Positions 1 through 7,128 are shown, counted from the first letter of the stretch. The stretch: DNA of 40,478 bases from Elusimicrobiota bacterium (GCA_003482905.1 DMXM01000009.1:2128-42605), one strand, 5' to 3'. A program made the numbers and translations. The notes: a model not told the origin generated them from the sequence alone.

Positions 1-23
1 TCTGGTGGGTGGTACAGGATTTG
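1..23 (-). repeat. Duplicated 3' end of tRNA-Val
   Basis: The first 23 bases are identical to 155-177, which hold the 3' acceptor arm, the CCA end and half of the T-arm of the tRNA-Val just downstream. Beyond base 23 the similarity stops inside the T-loop, so this is a tRNA 3' fragment, not a second tRNA. Such partial copies are typical of attachment-site duplications left by elements that integrate into tRNA genes. A decayed tandem tRNA is the alternative. The left flank is outside the window. Confidence 0.7.
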
Positions 24-120
24 GTCACAAGTTCCGGTTTCGCCGCCGCTCAACCGGACTCGCGACCCCGGCTCGCCGCTGCGGCCTGCTGGCCTCGCGG
101 CTCCGCCTTTCAAATCCCGC

Positions 121-142
121 GCGGATCAAACTGTTGATCCGC
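121..142. other. Perfect hairpin just downstream of tRNA-Val
   Basis: A 9-bp perfect inverted repeat (121-129 with 134-142) encloses a 4-base loop. It lies 14 bases beyond the tRNA CCA end in the direction of tRNA transcription. It may help stop or process the tRNA transcript, but no U-tract follows on either strand, so it is not a classical intrinsic terminator. Confidence 0.5.
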
Positions 143-156
143 TTAACCTGAAAATC

Positions 157-231
157 TGGTGGGTGGTACAGGATTTGAACCTGTGACATCTGTCGTGTGA
201 GGACAGCGCTCTACCGCTGAGCTAACCACCC
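157..231 (-). tRNA. tRNA-Val, anticodon CAC
   Basis: The minus strand folds as a full 75-base cloverleaf with the CCA end encoded in the DNA. The 7-bp acceptor stem (GGGTGGT with ACCACCC) is perfect, the D-stem is GCTC/GAGC, the anticodon stem is CTGTC/GACAG and the T-arm is ACAGG-TTCAAAT-CCTGT. The anticodon loop CTCACAC places CAC at positions 34-36, which reads the valine codon GTG. The gene lies downstream of, and on the same strand as, the response regulator at 279-683. Confidence 0.95.
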
Positions 232-278
232 GAAAACCGACCTGTCACATATATTCTACAAAATAAAGCCGGATTCTT

Positions 279-683
279 TTAGCTTTGATCTGGGCCGGTC
301 TGATCCGGAGGCAGCCTCCGCGCAAGCGCGTCTATGCGCGCCAGCAGTTCCTCCATGTCGAACGGCTTCGCCAGGTAGTCGTCAGCCCCGAAACGAAGCC
401 CCAGCACTTTATCCCCGGTCTCCGACATGCCGGTAAGCATGAGGATCGGGACGGCTTTAAAGCGGGGGTCCTTCTTCAAAGCAAGGCAGAGATTAATCCC
501 GTCTCCGTCGGGCAGATCACGGTCCAGCAGGACCAGGTCGGCGCCGTATTCTTCTATCGCCGCGCGGCCCTCTTTGATGGTTTTAGCCGTACGCGTCGTA
601 TGCCCTATTTCCTGCGCGGCGGCTTCAAGAACCTTCTGTATGTTCTCATCGTCGTCTATGATCAATATGGTCAGTTTTTTCAT
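279..683 (-). CDS. Single-domain response regulator (CheY-like receiver)
   Basis: This 134-residue protein is a stand-alone phosphoacceptor domain with no DNA-binding output domain. It has the acidic pocket at residues 10-12 (IIDDDE), the phosphorylatable Asp54 in LVLLDRDLPDGDG, the conserved Thr of LMLTG near residue 84 and the switch Lys of YLAKPF near 105. It probably relays signal from a histidine kinase by protein contact. The ATG at 683 is chosen because it begins the domain correctly; in-frame codons further upstream would add a basic, non-conserved leader. No clear Shine-Dalgarno precedes it. It is divergent from the SDR gene at 865, and the shared spacer carries a symmetric promoter-like palindrome. 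Its partner kinase is not adjacent. Confidence 0.88.
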   Translation of the reverse strand: MKKLTILIIDDDENIQKVLEAAAQEIGHTTRTAKTIKEGRAAIEEYGADLVLLDRDLPDGDGINLCLALKKDPRFKAVPILMLTGMSETGDKVLGLRFGADDYLAKPFDMEELLARIDALARRLPPDQTGPDQS

Positions 684-797
684 AACGGGGCGTGAACGCA
701 GTTTGATCGCTTCAGAGGCCCGGTCTGAAACCATCGGACGCCTCTGTTTAACTTTACCAGTTTTGTCGCCCTGTTTCCAGCTCCCGGCGGGCGCCGG

Positions 798-811
798 ATT
801 ATAGCTATAAT
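798..811. promoter_or_regulatory. Palindromic divergent -10 element or operator
   Basis: ATTATAGCTATAAT is a perfect 14-bp palindrome that presents a consensus TATAAT on both strands. It lies between the divergent response-regulator gene (start 683) and SDR gene (start 865), so one site could provide the -10 box for both or serve as an operator. No convincing -35 hexamer is seen on either side. Confidence 0.5.
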
Positions 812-864
812 AGATGACATTGACCCCGATCCCCCCGAATGCCGGGTGAGACAGAGAAACAACA

Positions 865-2430
865 ATGAACGATAAAGAAATAAACCCGCCCGCGTTGGAG
901 CAACGGCTGCAGGCCGCGGTAGAATTACTGGAGGCCATCGCAGCCAACCGCGAACTGCTCGCGCGCGTCCCCGAGGCGGAACGCACGCGGCTGCTCTCGG
1001 CCGCGGGGCGCGTCTCGCGTCCCGACGCCGGCGCTCGGCGGCGGCTGCTGAAAGTTTACAGCCGCCAGCGCAAGGCCGCCAAGCTGGAGCGCGCGGAGAG
1101 CGCGCTGAACAAGACCGGCATCCGCGTGCTGCGCCGGCAGTCCGTCTTCACCACCCCCAACGCGCATCCGCCGCCCGACCTCGGGCGACTGGAGACCGCG
1201 GGCGCCACCGGACCGGGCGAAGCGCCTAAAGAGCACAACTGCTATATCTGCAAACAGGATTACTCGCGGCTGCACCATTTTTACGACCAGCTTTGCCCGC
1301 CTTGCGCGGAAATAAATTTCCGCAAACGCACGGAGACGGCGGACCTGCGCGGGCGCGTGGCGCTGCTGACGGGCGGGCGCGTGAAGATCGGTTATCAGGC
1401 CGGCATCAAGCTGCTCCGCGCCGGAGCGCAGCTCATCGTCAGCACGCGTTTTCCGCGCGACTCGGCCCTGCGCTACGCGGCCGAGCCCGACTTCGGGGAA
1501 TGGGGGCATCGGCTGGAGATCTTCGGGCTGGACCTGCGCCACACGCCGAGCGTGGAGGCGTTTTGCGGACACCTGCTCGCCACGCGCCCCAGGCTTGACT
1601 TCATCATCAATAACGCGTGCCAGACCGTGCGGCGGCCGCCGGATTATTACGCGCACATGATGGAACGCGAGCAGGGGCCGCTGCACGACCTGCCGGAGGC
1701 GGCGCGCAAACTCCTCGGCGCCTACGAAGGGCTGCGCGGCTATCACCTTTTACCCGAGGGCGGGGCGGCCGGCGGCGACGCGCGGCCCGTGGCGCCGCCG
1801 CCCGGGCTTGCAAAAATAGCGGGACTGACGCACGCGGCGGCTTTATCGCAGGTTCCGCTGCTGCCGGACGAACTTGCGGCCCAAAAGGACCTGTTCCCCG
1901 AGGGGAAGCTGGATCAGGATCTGCAGCAGGTGGACCTGCGCGAGCGCAATTCCTGGCGGCTTCTCCTGGCGGAGGTGCCGGCGGTGGAATTGCTGGAAGT
2001 GCAGCTAGTCAACGCCATTGCGCCGTTCATCCTGAACGCGCGGCTGAAGCCGCTCATGCTCCGCGCTCCGGAAGCAGACAAACACATCGTCAACGTCTCG
2101 GCGGTGGAGGGGCAATTCTACCGGAAGTTTAAGACCACGCGGCATCCGCACACCAACATGGCCAAGGCCGCGCTGAACATGATGACGCGCACTTCGGCGG
2201 CGGACTACCAGCACAGCGGCATCCACATGAACGCCGTGGACACGGGCTGGGTAACGGATGAGGACGCGGTTCAAATAGCCGAGCGCAAAGTGAAAGAGCA
2301 CCGCTTTCATCCGCCGCTTGACATCGTGGACGGCGCGGCGCGCATCGTGGACCCGATCATCTCGGGCTTCAACACCGGTGTACATGTCTGGGGAAAATTT
2401 CTGAAGGATTATCAGCCGACGGACTGGTAG
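865..2430 (+). CDS. Zinc-ribbon SDR-family oxidoreductase-like protein with altered catalytic triad
   Basis: This 521-residue protein has three parts. An Arg/Ala-rich helical N-terminal region covers about residues 1-110. A Cys4 zinc-knuckle motif (CYICK...CPPC) lies near residues 127-150. A Rossmann short-chain dehydrogenase domain runs from about 160. The nucleotide-binding motif is recognisable as LTGGRVKIGYQAG, followed by the NNA motif (FIINNACQ) and the catalytic Ser (NVSAVEG). At the place of the catalytic Tyr of Tyr-x3-Lys there is Thr, in HTNMAK, while the Lys is kept. Activity, if any, must differ from classical SDRs. The gene is richer in GC than its neighbours and prefers ATC over ATA for Ile (about 16 against 4), which suggests transfer. 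No strong Shine-Dalgarno is visible. The substrate is unknown. Confidence 0.8.
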   Translation: MNDKEINPPALEQRLQAAVELLEAIAANRELLARVPEAERTRLLSAAGRVSRPDAGARRRLLKVYSRQRKAAKLERAESALNKTGIRVLRRQSVFTTPNAHPPPDLGRLETAGATGPGEAPKEHNCYICKQDYSRLHHFYDQLCPPCAEINFRKRTETADLRGRVALLTGGRVKIGYQAGIKLLRAGAQLIVSTRFPRDSALRYAAEPDFGEWGHRLEIFGLDLRHTPSVEAFCGHLLATRPRLDFIINNACQTVRRPPDYYAHMMEREQGPLHDLPEAARKLLGAYEGLRGYHLLPEGGAAGGDARPVAPPPGLAKIAGLTHAAALSQVPLLPDELAAQKDLFPEGKLDQDLQQVDLRERNSWRLLLAEVPAVELLEVQLVNAIAPFILNARLKPLMLRAPEADKHIVNVSAVEGQFYRKFKTTRHPHTNMAKAALNMMTRTSAADYQHSGIHMNAVDTGWVTDEDAVQIAERKVKEHRFHPPLDIVDGAARIVDPIISGFNTGVHVWGKFLKDYQPTDW

Positions 2431-2540
2431 CGGATAAAGATATCTTGCGCCGTCCGGCCTGCCCGCGGCTTGCCCCGTCTTGCCCGGATCTCGCCCGCGG
2501 CGCCGCGTCTCCCGTCGGGCTATTTGTTCCCGCATAAAAT

Positions 2541-2593
2541 GCAGAGGCGGTACTAAAAAGCCGTTGAACCGCGCTTTAAGTACCGCCTTCTGT
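2541..2593 (-). terminator. Long hairpin, probable terminator between convergent genes
   Basis: A stem of about 13 bp (near 2542-2554 pairing with 2580-2593, one bulge) encloses a 25-base loop. It lies just past the stop of the 22-residue peptide gene (minus) and after the SDR gene (plus), so it could stop either transcript. The U-tract is weak (TTTT after a few bases on the minus strand). Confidence 0.45.
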
Positions 2594-2608
2594 CGTTAAG
2601 TAACGAAG

Positions 2609-2677
2609 TTATTTCTTCTTGGCTTTCTTGGCAACTTTCTTCGCAACTTTCTTAACGGCTTTCTTTTTCGTAGGCAT
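2609..2677 (-). CDS. 22-residue Lys/Ala/Val-rich basic peptide
   Basis: A short frame begins with ATG at 2677 and ends with TAA at 2609. After MPT it is made only of Lys, Ala and Val, with 14 lysines in 22 residues and a repeated KKVA/KKA pattern. It resembles the tail of bacterial histone-H1-like proteins and would bind nucleic acid or another polyanion; that is inference from composition. An AGGAG Shine-Dalgarno lies 9 bases upstream of the ATG, and a hairpin follows the stop, so it looks like a real gene and not chance. It could instead be a remnant of a longer KA-rich protein. Confidence 0.6.
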   Translation of the reverse strand: MPTKKKAVKKVAKKVAKKAKKK

Positions 2678-2787
2678 TGTTATTTTTTCTCCTTGCGCCA
2701 ACTATGCGCTGAATTGAATTCTATATATTGTGCTATTAAAAAGCAATAGTTATTTTTATTTATTTATTTATTTTTTCCGCGGAAGCC

Positions 2788-4401
2788 CTAATAATGGTCC
2801 GGCGCATGCCCCTCTTTCACCTCTTTGGAGAAAGAAAGCACCAGCAGCAGCGCGGCCAGCGCCAGGTAGCCGAGGGTAAACTGGTACGGCACCTGGTTGG
2901 CGGGATACGGCAGCGTCCAGGGCAGGTACATGTTCCCGTCGGGGATGGCCGAATGTATTATGCCGAAGAGCGTGAGCGCGGCGCAGACCAGCACGTAGAA
3001 GGCGGCGGCCCGCACGTGCCTGTCTATCAGCTTGGCGACGAACGCCCCCCACAGCATGGCCGTCAGGATGAAACCGTTGCCCAACGCCACCGTCACCAGC
3101 ATTTCCGGCAGGGCCCGTTCCACGGTCGTCATCTGCTTTGCGAAGATCTCCGGCGGCACCAGCGCGGGGTTGGACATTTTTATCTGCAGCAGGCGCGCCA
3201 CCGTCGGGAAGAAGGCGAAGGCCACGGCCGGGGCGTGCCGCACCGGGCAGGCGTGGAAAGCCTGGCAAATAATATCCAGAGCGACGAACACCAGGATAGG
3301 CGCTATTACGGCGCGCGGTATGACCTCGACGATAAAGCCGACGTAGCCAAGAAATCCCCCCAAACCGATGAAGATGCCTGTCAGCAGCGTGTAGCCGGCG
3401 CGGCTGCCCATGGCCTTGTAGGCCGGCTGCCCGATATAAGGCGTGGACTGCGCCACGCCGCCGCAGACGCCGGCCACCAGCGTGGCAATGGCCTCGGTCA
3501 GCAGGATGTCGCGGGTGTTGAAGTCGTCGCCGGCCACGCGGGCGCTCTCGGTGACATTAACGCCGCCCACCACGGTGAGGATGGCGAACGGAATGGCTAT
3601 AGGCAGGAACTTGACGGCTTCGCCCAGGCCTTTAAGGAAGTCGAACGACGGGATCGGCAGCCCGAAGTGCAGCTGCGCGGAGAAGGCCTGATAATGCCCG
3701 CCGGCCAGGCCGTACGGGGCCAGCACATAGTAAAGACCGGTCCCCACGGCTACCGCGGCGAAAACCCCGGGGAAGTTCCTGGGCAATTTTATGCCGGCTA
3801 TCAGCGTGTAGATGACGAGGCCCAGGGCGATCATCCCCACGATGGGCATGCCGAAGATCTCCACCACCGGGATAAAGCCTATAAGCGCCAGGCCTATGCC
3901 GGCCAGCGAACCCAGCAGCCCGGCCTGAGGGATCTGCCTCTGCAGCCAGCCGCCGACGAAAGAGAGACCGAACTTGACCACGCCGATCATCACCATCGTG
4001 GCCATGCCCAGGTACCAGGTCAGCATGGCGGCGTCGTACTCGGCCATGCCCCTGGCCTTGAAGGAAAGGAAAGCCGGGCCCAGCACGGCCAGCGCTATGC
4101 CGATGGTGGACGGCGTATCGAGGCCCAGCGGCATGGCCGTCACTTTAGGATTGCCGGTGCGCTTGGCCAGGCGGAAGGCCATCCAGGTGTAGACCAGGTC
4201 GCCGAAGAGCACGCCGAAGGCGGTGCCGGGGAACATTTTCTTGTAGACGATCTCGGCCGGGAAGCCGAAAGCGAAGATCATTATGCCGGCCAGGAAGGAC
4301 AGCACGGTCATGTTGTCGAACATGAGCCCGAAAAATCCGTTTATGTCCCCCAGGGTGAACCACTCGTATTTAAAAGGCGCCCGCACCGTGTTGTCCGCCA
4401 T
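2788..4401 (-). CDS. Polytopic membrane permease, NCS2 (xanthine/uracil) type
   Basis: A 537-residue integral membrane protein with about 12-14 hydrophobic segments, for example near residues 33-50, 115-150, 165-215 and 350-375. The overall plan and the glycine- and proline-rich helices resemble the nucleobase/cation symporter-2 superfamily, including the AzgA branch, which carries purines, pyrimidines or similar solutes with protons or sodium. The substrate cannot be read from the sequence. The ATG at 4401 is preceded by AAGGAG at good spacing. The gene is divergent from the redox operon starting at 4475. There is no adjacent purine-degradation gene; mtnP and cdd occur about 8 kb away on the other strand. 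Confidence 0.7.
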   Translation of the reverse strand: MADNTVRAPFKYEWFTLGDINGFFGLMFDNMTVLSFLAGIMIFAFGFPAEIVYKKMFPGTAFGVLFGDLVYTWMAFRLAKRTGNPKVTAMPLGLDTPSTIGIALAVLGPAFLSFKARGMAEYDAAMLTWYLGMATMVMIGVVKFGLSFVGGWLQRQIPQAGLLGSLAGIGLALIGFIPVVEIFGMPIVGMIALGLVIYTLIAGIKLPRNFPGVFAAVAVGTGLYYVLAPYGLAGGHYQAFSAQLHFGLPIPSFDFLKGLGEAVKFLPIAIPFAILTVVGGVNVTESARVAGDDFNTRDILLTEAIATLVAGVCGGVAQSTPYIGQPAYKAMGSRAGYTLLTGIFIGLGGFLGYVGFIVEVIPRAVIAPILVFVALDIICQAFHACPVRHAPAVAFAFFPTVARLLQIKMSNPALVPPEIFAKQMTTVERALPEMLVTVALGNGFILTAMLWGAFVAKLIDRHVRAAAFYVLVCAALTLFGIIHSAIPDGNMYLPWTLPYPANQVPYQFTLGYLALAALLLVLSFSKEVKEGHAPDHY

Positions 4402-4461
4402 ATTATGATCTCCTTAGATAAAGGGCCGCTCAGTGATAATAACAAAATCGGCCCTAAGTTG

Positions 4462-4467
4462 TATAAT
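4462..4467 (+). promoter_or_regulatory. -10 box of the redox operon, apparently leaderless
   Basis: A perfect TATAAT ends 7 bases before the ATG at 4475. Transcription would begin at or next to the start codon, giving a leaderless mRNA. No clear -35 box is visible. Confidence 0.5.
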
Positions 4468-4474
4468 TGGAAAT

Positions 4475-4786
4475 ATGCCGGAAAGCTGGGTTGAAATAAC
4501 GCCGCAGGGCGAATTAAAAGAGGGCGTGCCGCACCCGGTATTCCCCAAGGGGCTGCCTGTACTGCTGATACGAAGGGGCGCGGAAATCTTCGCCCTGGAG
4601 AACCGCTGCGCCCACATGGGCTGCCCGCTGGCCGCCGGAAAACTGGAGGGCCACACGCTCCAATGCCCCTGCCACGACTGGCGCTTCGACATCCGGGACG
4701 GGAAATTCCTGGACGCGCCGGAGCTGGCGGTAAAGACTTACCGGGCTGAAATAAGGAACGGAAAGGTGTTCCTGAGGATATCATAA
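4475..4786 (+). CDS. Rieske-type [2Fe-2S] ferredoxin
   Basis: This 103-residue soluble protein is a single Rieske domain. The cluster ligands are visible as C-A-H (in CAHMGC) and C-P-C-H (in CPCHDWRF), followed by the FD..G segment typical of NirD- and biphenyl-dioxygenase-type Rieske ferredoxins. It should carry single electrons between a reductase and an oxidoreductase in the cytoplasm. It is the first gene of a four-gene operon and overlaps the next start by one base (TAATG). The ATG at 4475 is preferred over an in-frame ATG 42 bases upstream because that one precedes the TATAAT box and would add a non-conserved leader. Confidence 0.87.
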   Translation: MPESWVEITPQGELKEGVPHPVFPKGLPVLLIRRGAEIFALENRCAHMGCPLAAGKLEGHTLQCPCHDWRFDIRDGKFLDAPELAVKTYRAEIRNGKVFLRIS

Positions 4787-5037
4787 TGAAAAAAGTGACC
4801 ATCTACGCGCTCAGCACCTGCCTGTGGTGCAAGAAGAGCAAGAAATATTTTGAGGACAAGAACGTCCCGTTCGAGGCCGTGGATTACGACAGGCAGGACG
4901 ACGCCGTCCAGGAAAGAATGATGGAAGAGATGCGCGCGGCTGGCTGCACGGGGGCCTTTCCTTTTATAAAGATAGGCGGCGCCTGCGTGCAGGGCTACGA
5001 CCCGGAAGAGTTCAGGAAACTGCTGGGAGACGAATGA
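4786..5037 (+). CDS. Glutaredoxin-like protein
   Basis: This 83-residue thioredoxin-fold protein has the N-terminal active site CLWC at residues 12-15 and the cis-proline loop as AFPFIKI, followed by the GGACVQGYD segment that corresponds to the glutaredoxin glutathione-site GG. It should perform dithiol-disulfide exchange. Its place directly before a ferredoxin:thioredoxin-reductase-like gene, with a four-base ATGA overlap, suggests that it is reduced by that partner and not by glutathione reductase (inference). Confidence 0.88.
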   Translation: MKKVTIYALSTCLWCKKSKKYFEDKNVPFEAVDYDRQDDAVQERMMEEMRAAGCTGAFPFIKIGGACVQGYDPEEFRKLLGDE

Positions 5038-5375
5038 GCGTACAGGCCCGCAAAGAAGCCTTGCGCTATCTTTTTGAACCGATAGTCGACAAACTGGGCT
5101 ACAAGTTCACCCCCGCGGCCGAGGACGCTGATTTTTTACTGGAGCAGGAGGCGGAGCTGGAGGCCCGTTTGGGCGCGCCGTACTGCCCGTGTCAGGCCAG
5201 GACGAAGGACCGCGCGGAGAACATGAAGATCGTCTGCCCCTGCATCCCCTTTCACCGGCGGCATTATGACGCGATGCGCCGCTGCTGGTGCGGGCTGTTC
5301 GTCCACAAGGACGTGACCGACCCCGACAAGCTCAGGCAGATCCCGCCGGACAGGTTTTTTAAGGAAGCAGAATGA
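5034..5375 (+). CDS. Ferredoxin:thioredoxin reductase catalytic-chain-like protein
   Basis: A 113-residue protein with the three paired-cysteine motifs of the FTR beta family: CPC near residue 51, CPC near 68 and CWC near 84. In that family they form a [4Fe-4S] cluster next to a redox-active disulfide, and electrons from ferredoxin reduce a thioredoxin-like partner. The spacing (14 and 13 residues between motifs) differs from the plant enzyme and looks like the short bacterial/archaeal versions. No variable alpha subunit is visible. Overlapping ATGA junctions on both sides tie it to the glutaredoxin before it and the Rieske protein after it, which makes them its likely target and electron donor. 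Confidence 0.85.
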   Translation: MSVQARKEALRYLFEPIVDKLGYKFTPAAEDADFLLEQEAELEARLGAPYCPCQARTKDRAENMKIVCPCIPFHRRHYDAMRRCWCGLFVHKDVTDPDKLRQIPPDRFFKEAE

Positions 5376-5728
5376 TCATTAAAGCCGCCAACGCGGAAGA
5401 CATAGCGCCGGGCGGGATGAAGCCGGTGACGATAAACGGCCGCGAAATAGTTTTATGCAATTACGCGGGGACCTTTTACGCGGTTGAGCGCGCCTGCGGT
5501 CATGCCGGCGCGCGGCTCGAGCGCGGCGCGCTGACGGGCTGGATACTGACCTGCCCTCTCCATTACGCCCAGTTCGACGTCCGCAGCGGCGTGGCCCTGA
5601 GCGGTCCCGTCCCGAAAGCCCCCGAAAGCGCGCACGCCGACCCCGCCGACCCCGCCCTGAAAACCCGCGCCCTGATAACCTGGCCGGTGAGAACTGAAGG
5701 CGGACAGATTTATTTAGACCTGCCCTGA
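5372..5728 (+). CDS. Second Rieske-type [2Fe-2S] ferredoxin
   Basis: A 118-residue Rieske domain with ligands C-G-H (CGHAGARLERG) and C-P-L-H (CPLHYAQFD). It is a separate family member from the Rieske at 4475: the second loop cysteines are replaced by Ala and Leu, as in low-potential Rieske ferredoxins that lack the stabilising disulfide. A Pro/Ala/Asp-rich insertion at about residues 78-95 is unusual. It is the last gene of the operon, overlapping the previous stop by four bases, and is followed by a hairpin shared with the convergent gene. Confidence 0.87.
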   Translation: MIIKAANAEDIAPGGMKPVTINGREIVLCNYAGTFYAVERACGHAGARLERGALTGWILTCPLHYAQFDVRSGVALSGPVPKAPESAHADPADPALKTRALITWPVRTEGGQIYLDLP

Positions 5729-5742
5729 CGCCGTCCGTCCCC

Positions 5743-5775
5743 AAAAAAATCCCCCCGCTGTGACACGGGGGGATT
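5743..5775 (-). terminator. Rho-independent terminator
   Basis: A perfect 10-bp stem (5748-5757 with 5766-5775, six G:C pairs in a row) and an 8-base loop are followed on the minus strand by a run of Ts (A-run 5743-5749 on plus). It ends the small-protein gene at 5796-6032 and may also stop the redox operon from the other side. Confidence 0.85.
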
Positions 5776-5795
5776 CGTCAATAAAAAAGAAGTTC

Positions 5796-6032
5796 TTACT
5801 TCTTTTTCTTGCCGGAATTCTTCATTATAGCGCGGGACACGTTGCCTTTCTTGTCGAGGAAGTAAAGGTAGCCCTTTTCTTTCTTCAGGCCGACCTTGGT
5901 GACCTTCTTGGCCTTGCCGCCTTTCTTTTTGCCGCGGGCCATGACAGCGCAGGAGATGTCTCCGGCTTTGTCTATGAAATAAAGGAAACCCTTTTCCCGC
6001 TTGAGTCCGACTTTCTGTACCATTTCTGCCAT
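5796..6032 (-). CDS. Small basic protein with a duplicated 27-residue motif
   Basis: This 78-residue protein consists of two similar units at about residues 5-31 and 44-70. Each reads KVGLK(R/K)EKG(F/Y)LYF(I/L)DK.G followed by (I/V)S.A(V/I)M, joined and ended by Lys/Gly-rich stretches. Each unit could be a small beta-hairpin or strand pair. I do not recognise a function; the basic linkers suggest binding to nucleic acid or another polyanion. The start at 6032 has GGAGGG upstream at normal spacing, while the longer in-frame ORF start at 6086 does not. A strong terminator follows. Confidence 0.8.
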   Translation of the reverse strand: MAEMVQKVGLKREKGFLYFIDKAGDISCAVMARGKKKGGKAKKVTKVGLKKEKGYLYFLDKKGNVSRAIMKNSGKKKK

Positions 6033-6144
6033 TTTTAATCCCTCCGTTATGCTTCCCCCCGCTTTACCGCCGGGGCAGATTTTCATCCCCGTCGGGGATG
6101 TTAGGTAAATACTACATTATGCCGACGTGGAATGCAACAATATT

Positions 6145-7080
6145 TTATTTTTTAATTTCCTGCGTTCCTTCCTGGGCGGGCTCGGGCAGATGCTCTTTAA
6201 AGAAGGCGGAGAGTTTTTGGCGGTAGACTTCCCCTCCCACCTCGGCGCATTTGGCGTGGGAGGCCCCGGCTATCACCCACAGCTGCTTTTTCTCCGACGG
6301 GCACATGCCGAAAAGGGTTTCCGCGTCCCGTACGGGAACCAGGTCGTCGTTATCCCCGTTTATGAACATGGCCGGCATCTTAACCCGGGCCACGCTGTAC
6401 ACCGGGCTGTACGGCTCTGGGTCGGCCTTAAGTTTGCGCCGCACGAAGAAAAGCGTCATGGCCACCAGCGGGAAGTAGGGCGTCTTCAGGCGGTTCCAGC
6501 TCCAGTTAGCCACCACCTTGTTATAGGAAAGGAAAGTGTTTTCCGCCACCACGCAGGCCAGCTCCGGGTACTTGGCCGCCGCGTAGATGGCCACCGAACC
6601 GCCCATGGAAGTTCCGAAAACACCGACCGACTCCGCCGCGTGAGGGCGGTGGGTTTTAAGGAATTCATAGGCCGCGTCAAAGTCGCGCGTCTCAAGATAG
6701 CCCACGCTGGAAACGGAACCCTTGCTCTCCCCGGAGGCGCGGAAATCGAAATAAAAGAGGTTAAAACCCTGCTCCGCCAGGAAATACGTGTCGCGCAGCG
6801 TTTCGCCGCGGTTGGAGCCCCAGCCGTGGCAGAAAATTACGGTCCGCCCGCTTTCGCCTCCCGGGGCCGGGAGGAACCACCCCTTCAGCCGCACCCCGTC
6901 GGCCGTAGAAAAATCTATGGTCTCGTGCGCCAGGCTGAACTGGTCCGGGTTGTAAGCCACGGCCGCCTTGCGGGGCGGCTGTATTATGGCGCCGCTCTTT
7001 TGGTACGCCACGTAAACGGCGAGAGCGGCCATGGCGCCGACAGCGAAAAGGAACCAGTTCAAGAGTTCAGCCTTATTCAT
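6145..7080 (-). CDS. Membrane-anchored alpha/beta hydrolase
   Basis: A 311-residue protein with an N-terminal membrane helix (about residues 8-26) and an alpha/beta-hydrolase domain. The oxyanion region is FCHGWGSNRGE, the nucleophile elbow is GTSMGGS (Ser near 157), the acid is in NGDNDDLVP and the catalytic His is in AGASHAKC. This is the BAAT/peptidase-S9-like group of esterases and lipases with unknown substrate, probably acting on the periplasmic face or at the membrane. An AGGGAG site precedes the ATG. It lies 48 bases downstream of dapB on the same strand, and the two may be cotranscribed. Confidence 0.85.
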   Translation of the reverse strand: MNKAELLNWFLFAVGAMAALAVYVAYQKSGAIIQPPRKAAVAYNPDQFSLAHETIDFSTADGVRLKGWFLPAPGGESGRTVIFCHGWGSNRGETLRDTYFLAEQGFNLFYFDFRASGESKGSVSSVGYLETRDFDAAYEFLKTHRPHAAESVGVFGTSMGGSVAIYAAAKYPELACVVAENTFLSYNKVVANWSWNRLKTPYFPLVAMTLFFVRRKLKADPEPYSPVYSVARVKMPAMFINGDNDDLVPVRDAETLFGMCPSEKKQLWVIAGASHAKCAEVGGEVYRQKLSAFFKEHLPEPAQEGTQEIKK

Positions 7081-7128
7081 ATCTCCCTTATGCTAACCGC
7101 CGTTTTAAATATCCGGAGGCCCGCCCGT

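Noticed and set aside
814..849. Upstream mini-ORF (11 codons) before the SDR gene
   Set aside because: Its ATG lies only 2 bases after the TATAAT box and so would be upstream of the expected transcription start; no ribosome site.
2794..4494. 566-residue plus-strand open frame opposite the permease
   Set aside because: It is rich in His/Gln/Arg/Gly without any domain and mirrors a clear membrane protein on the minus strand that has a Shine-Dalgarno. It is an antisense shadow produced by GC-rich codon use.
6084..6100. Terminator hairpin downstream of the hydrolase
   Set aside because: A 7-bp GC-rich palindrome with a 3-base loop exists, but no U-tract follows on the minus strand; it could as well be an operator or chance.
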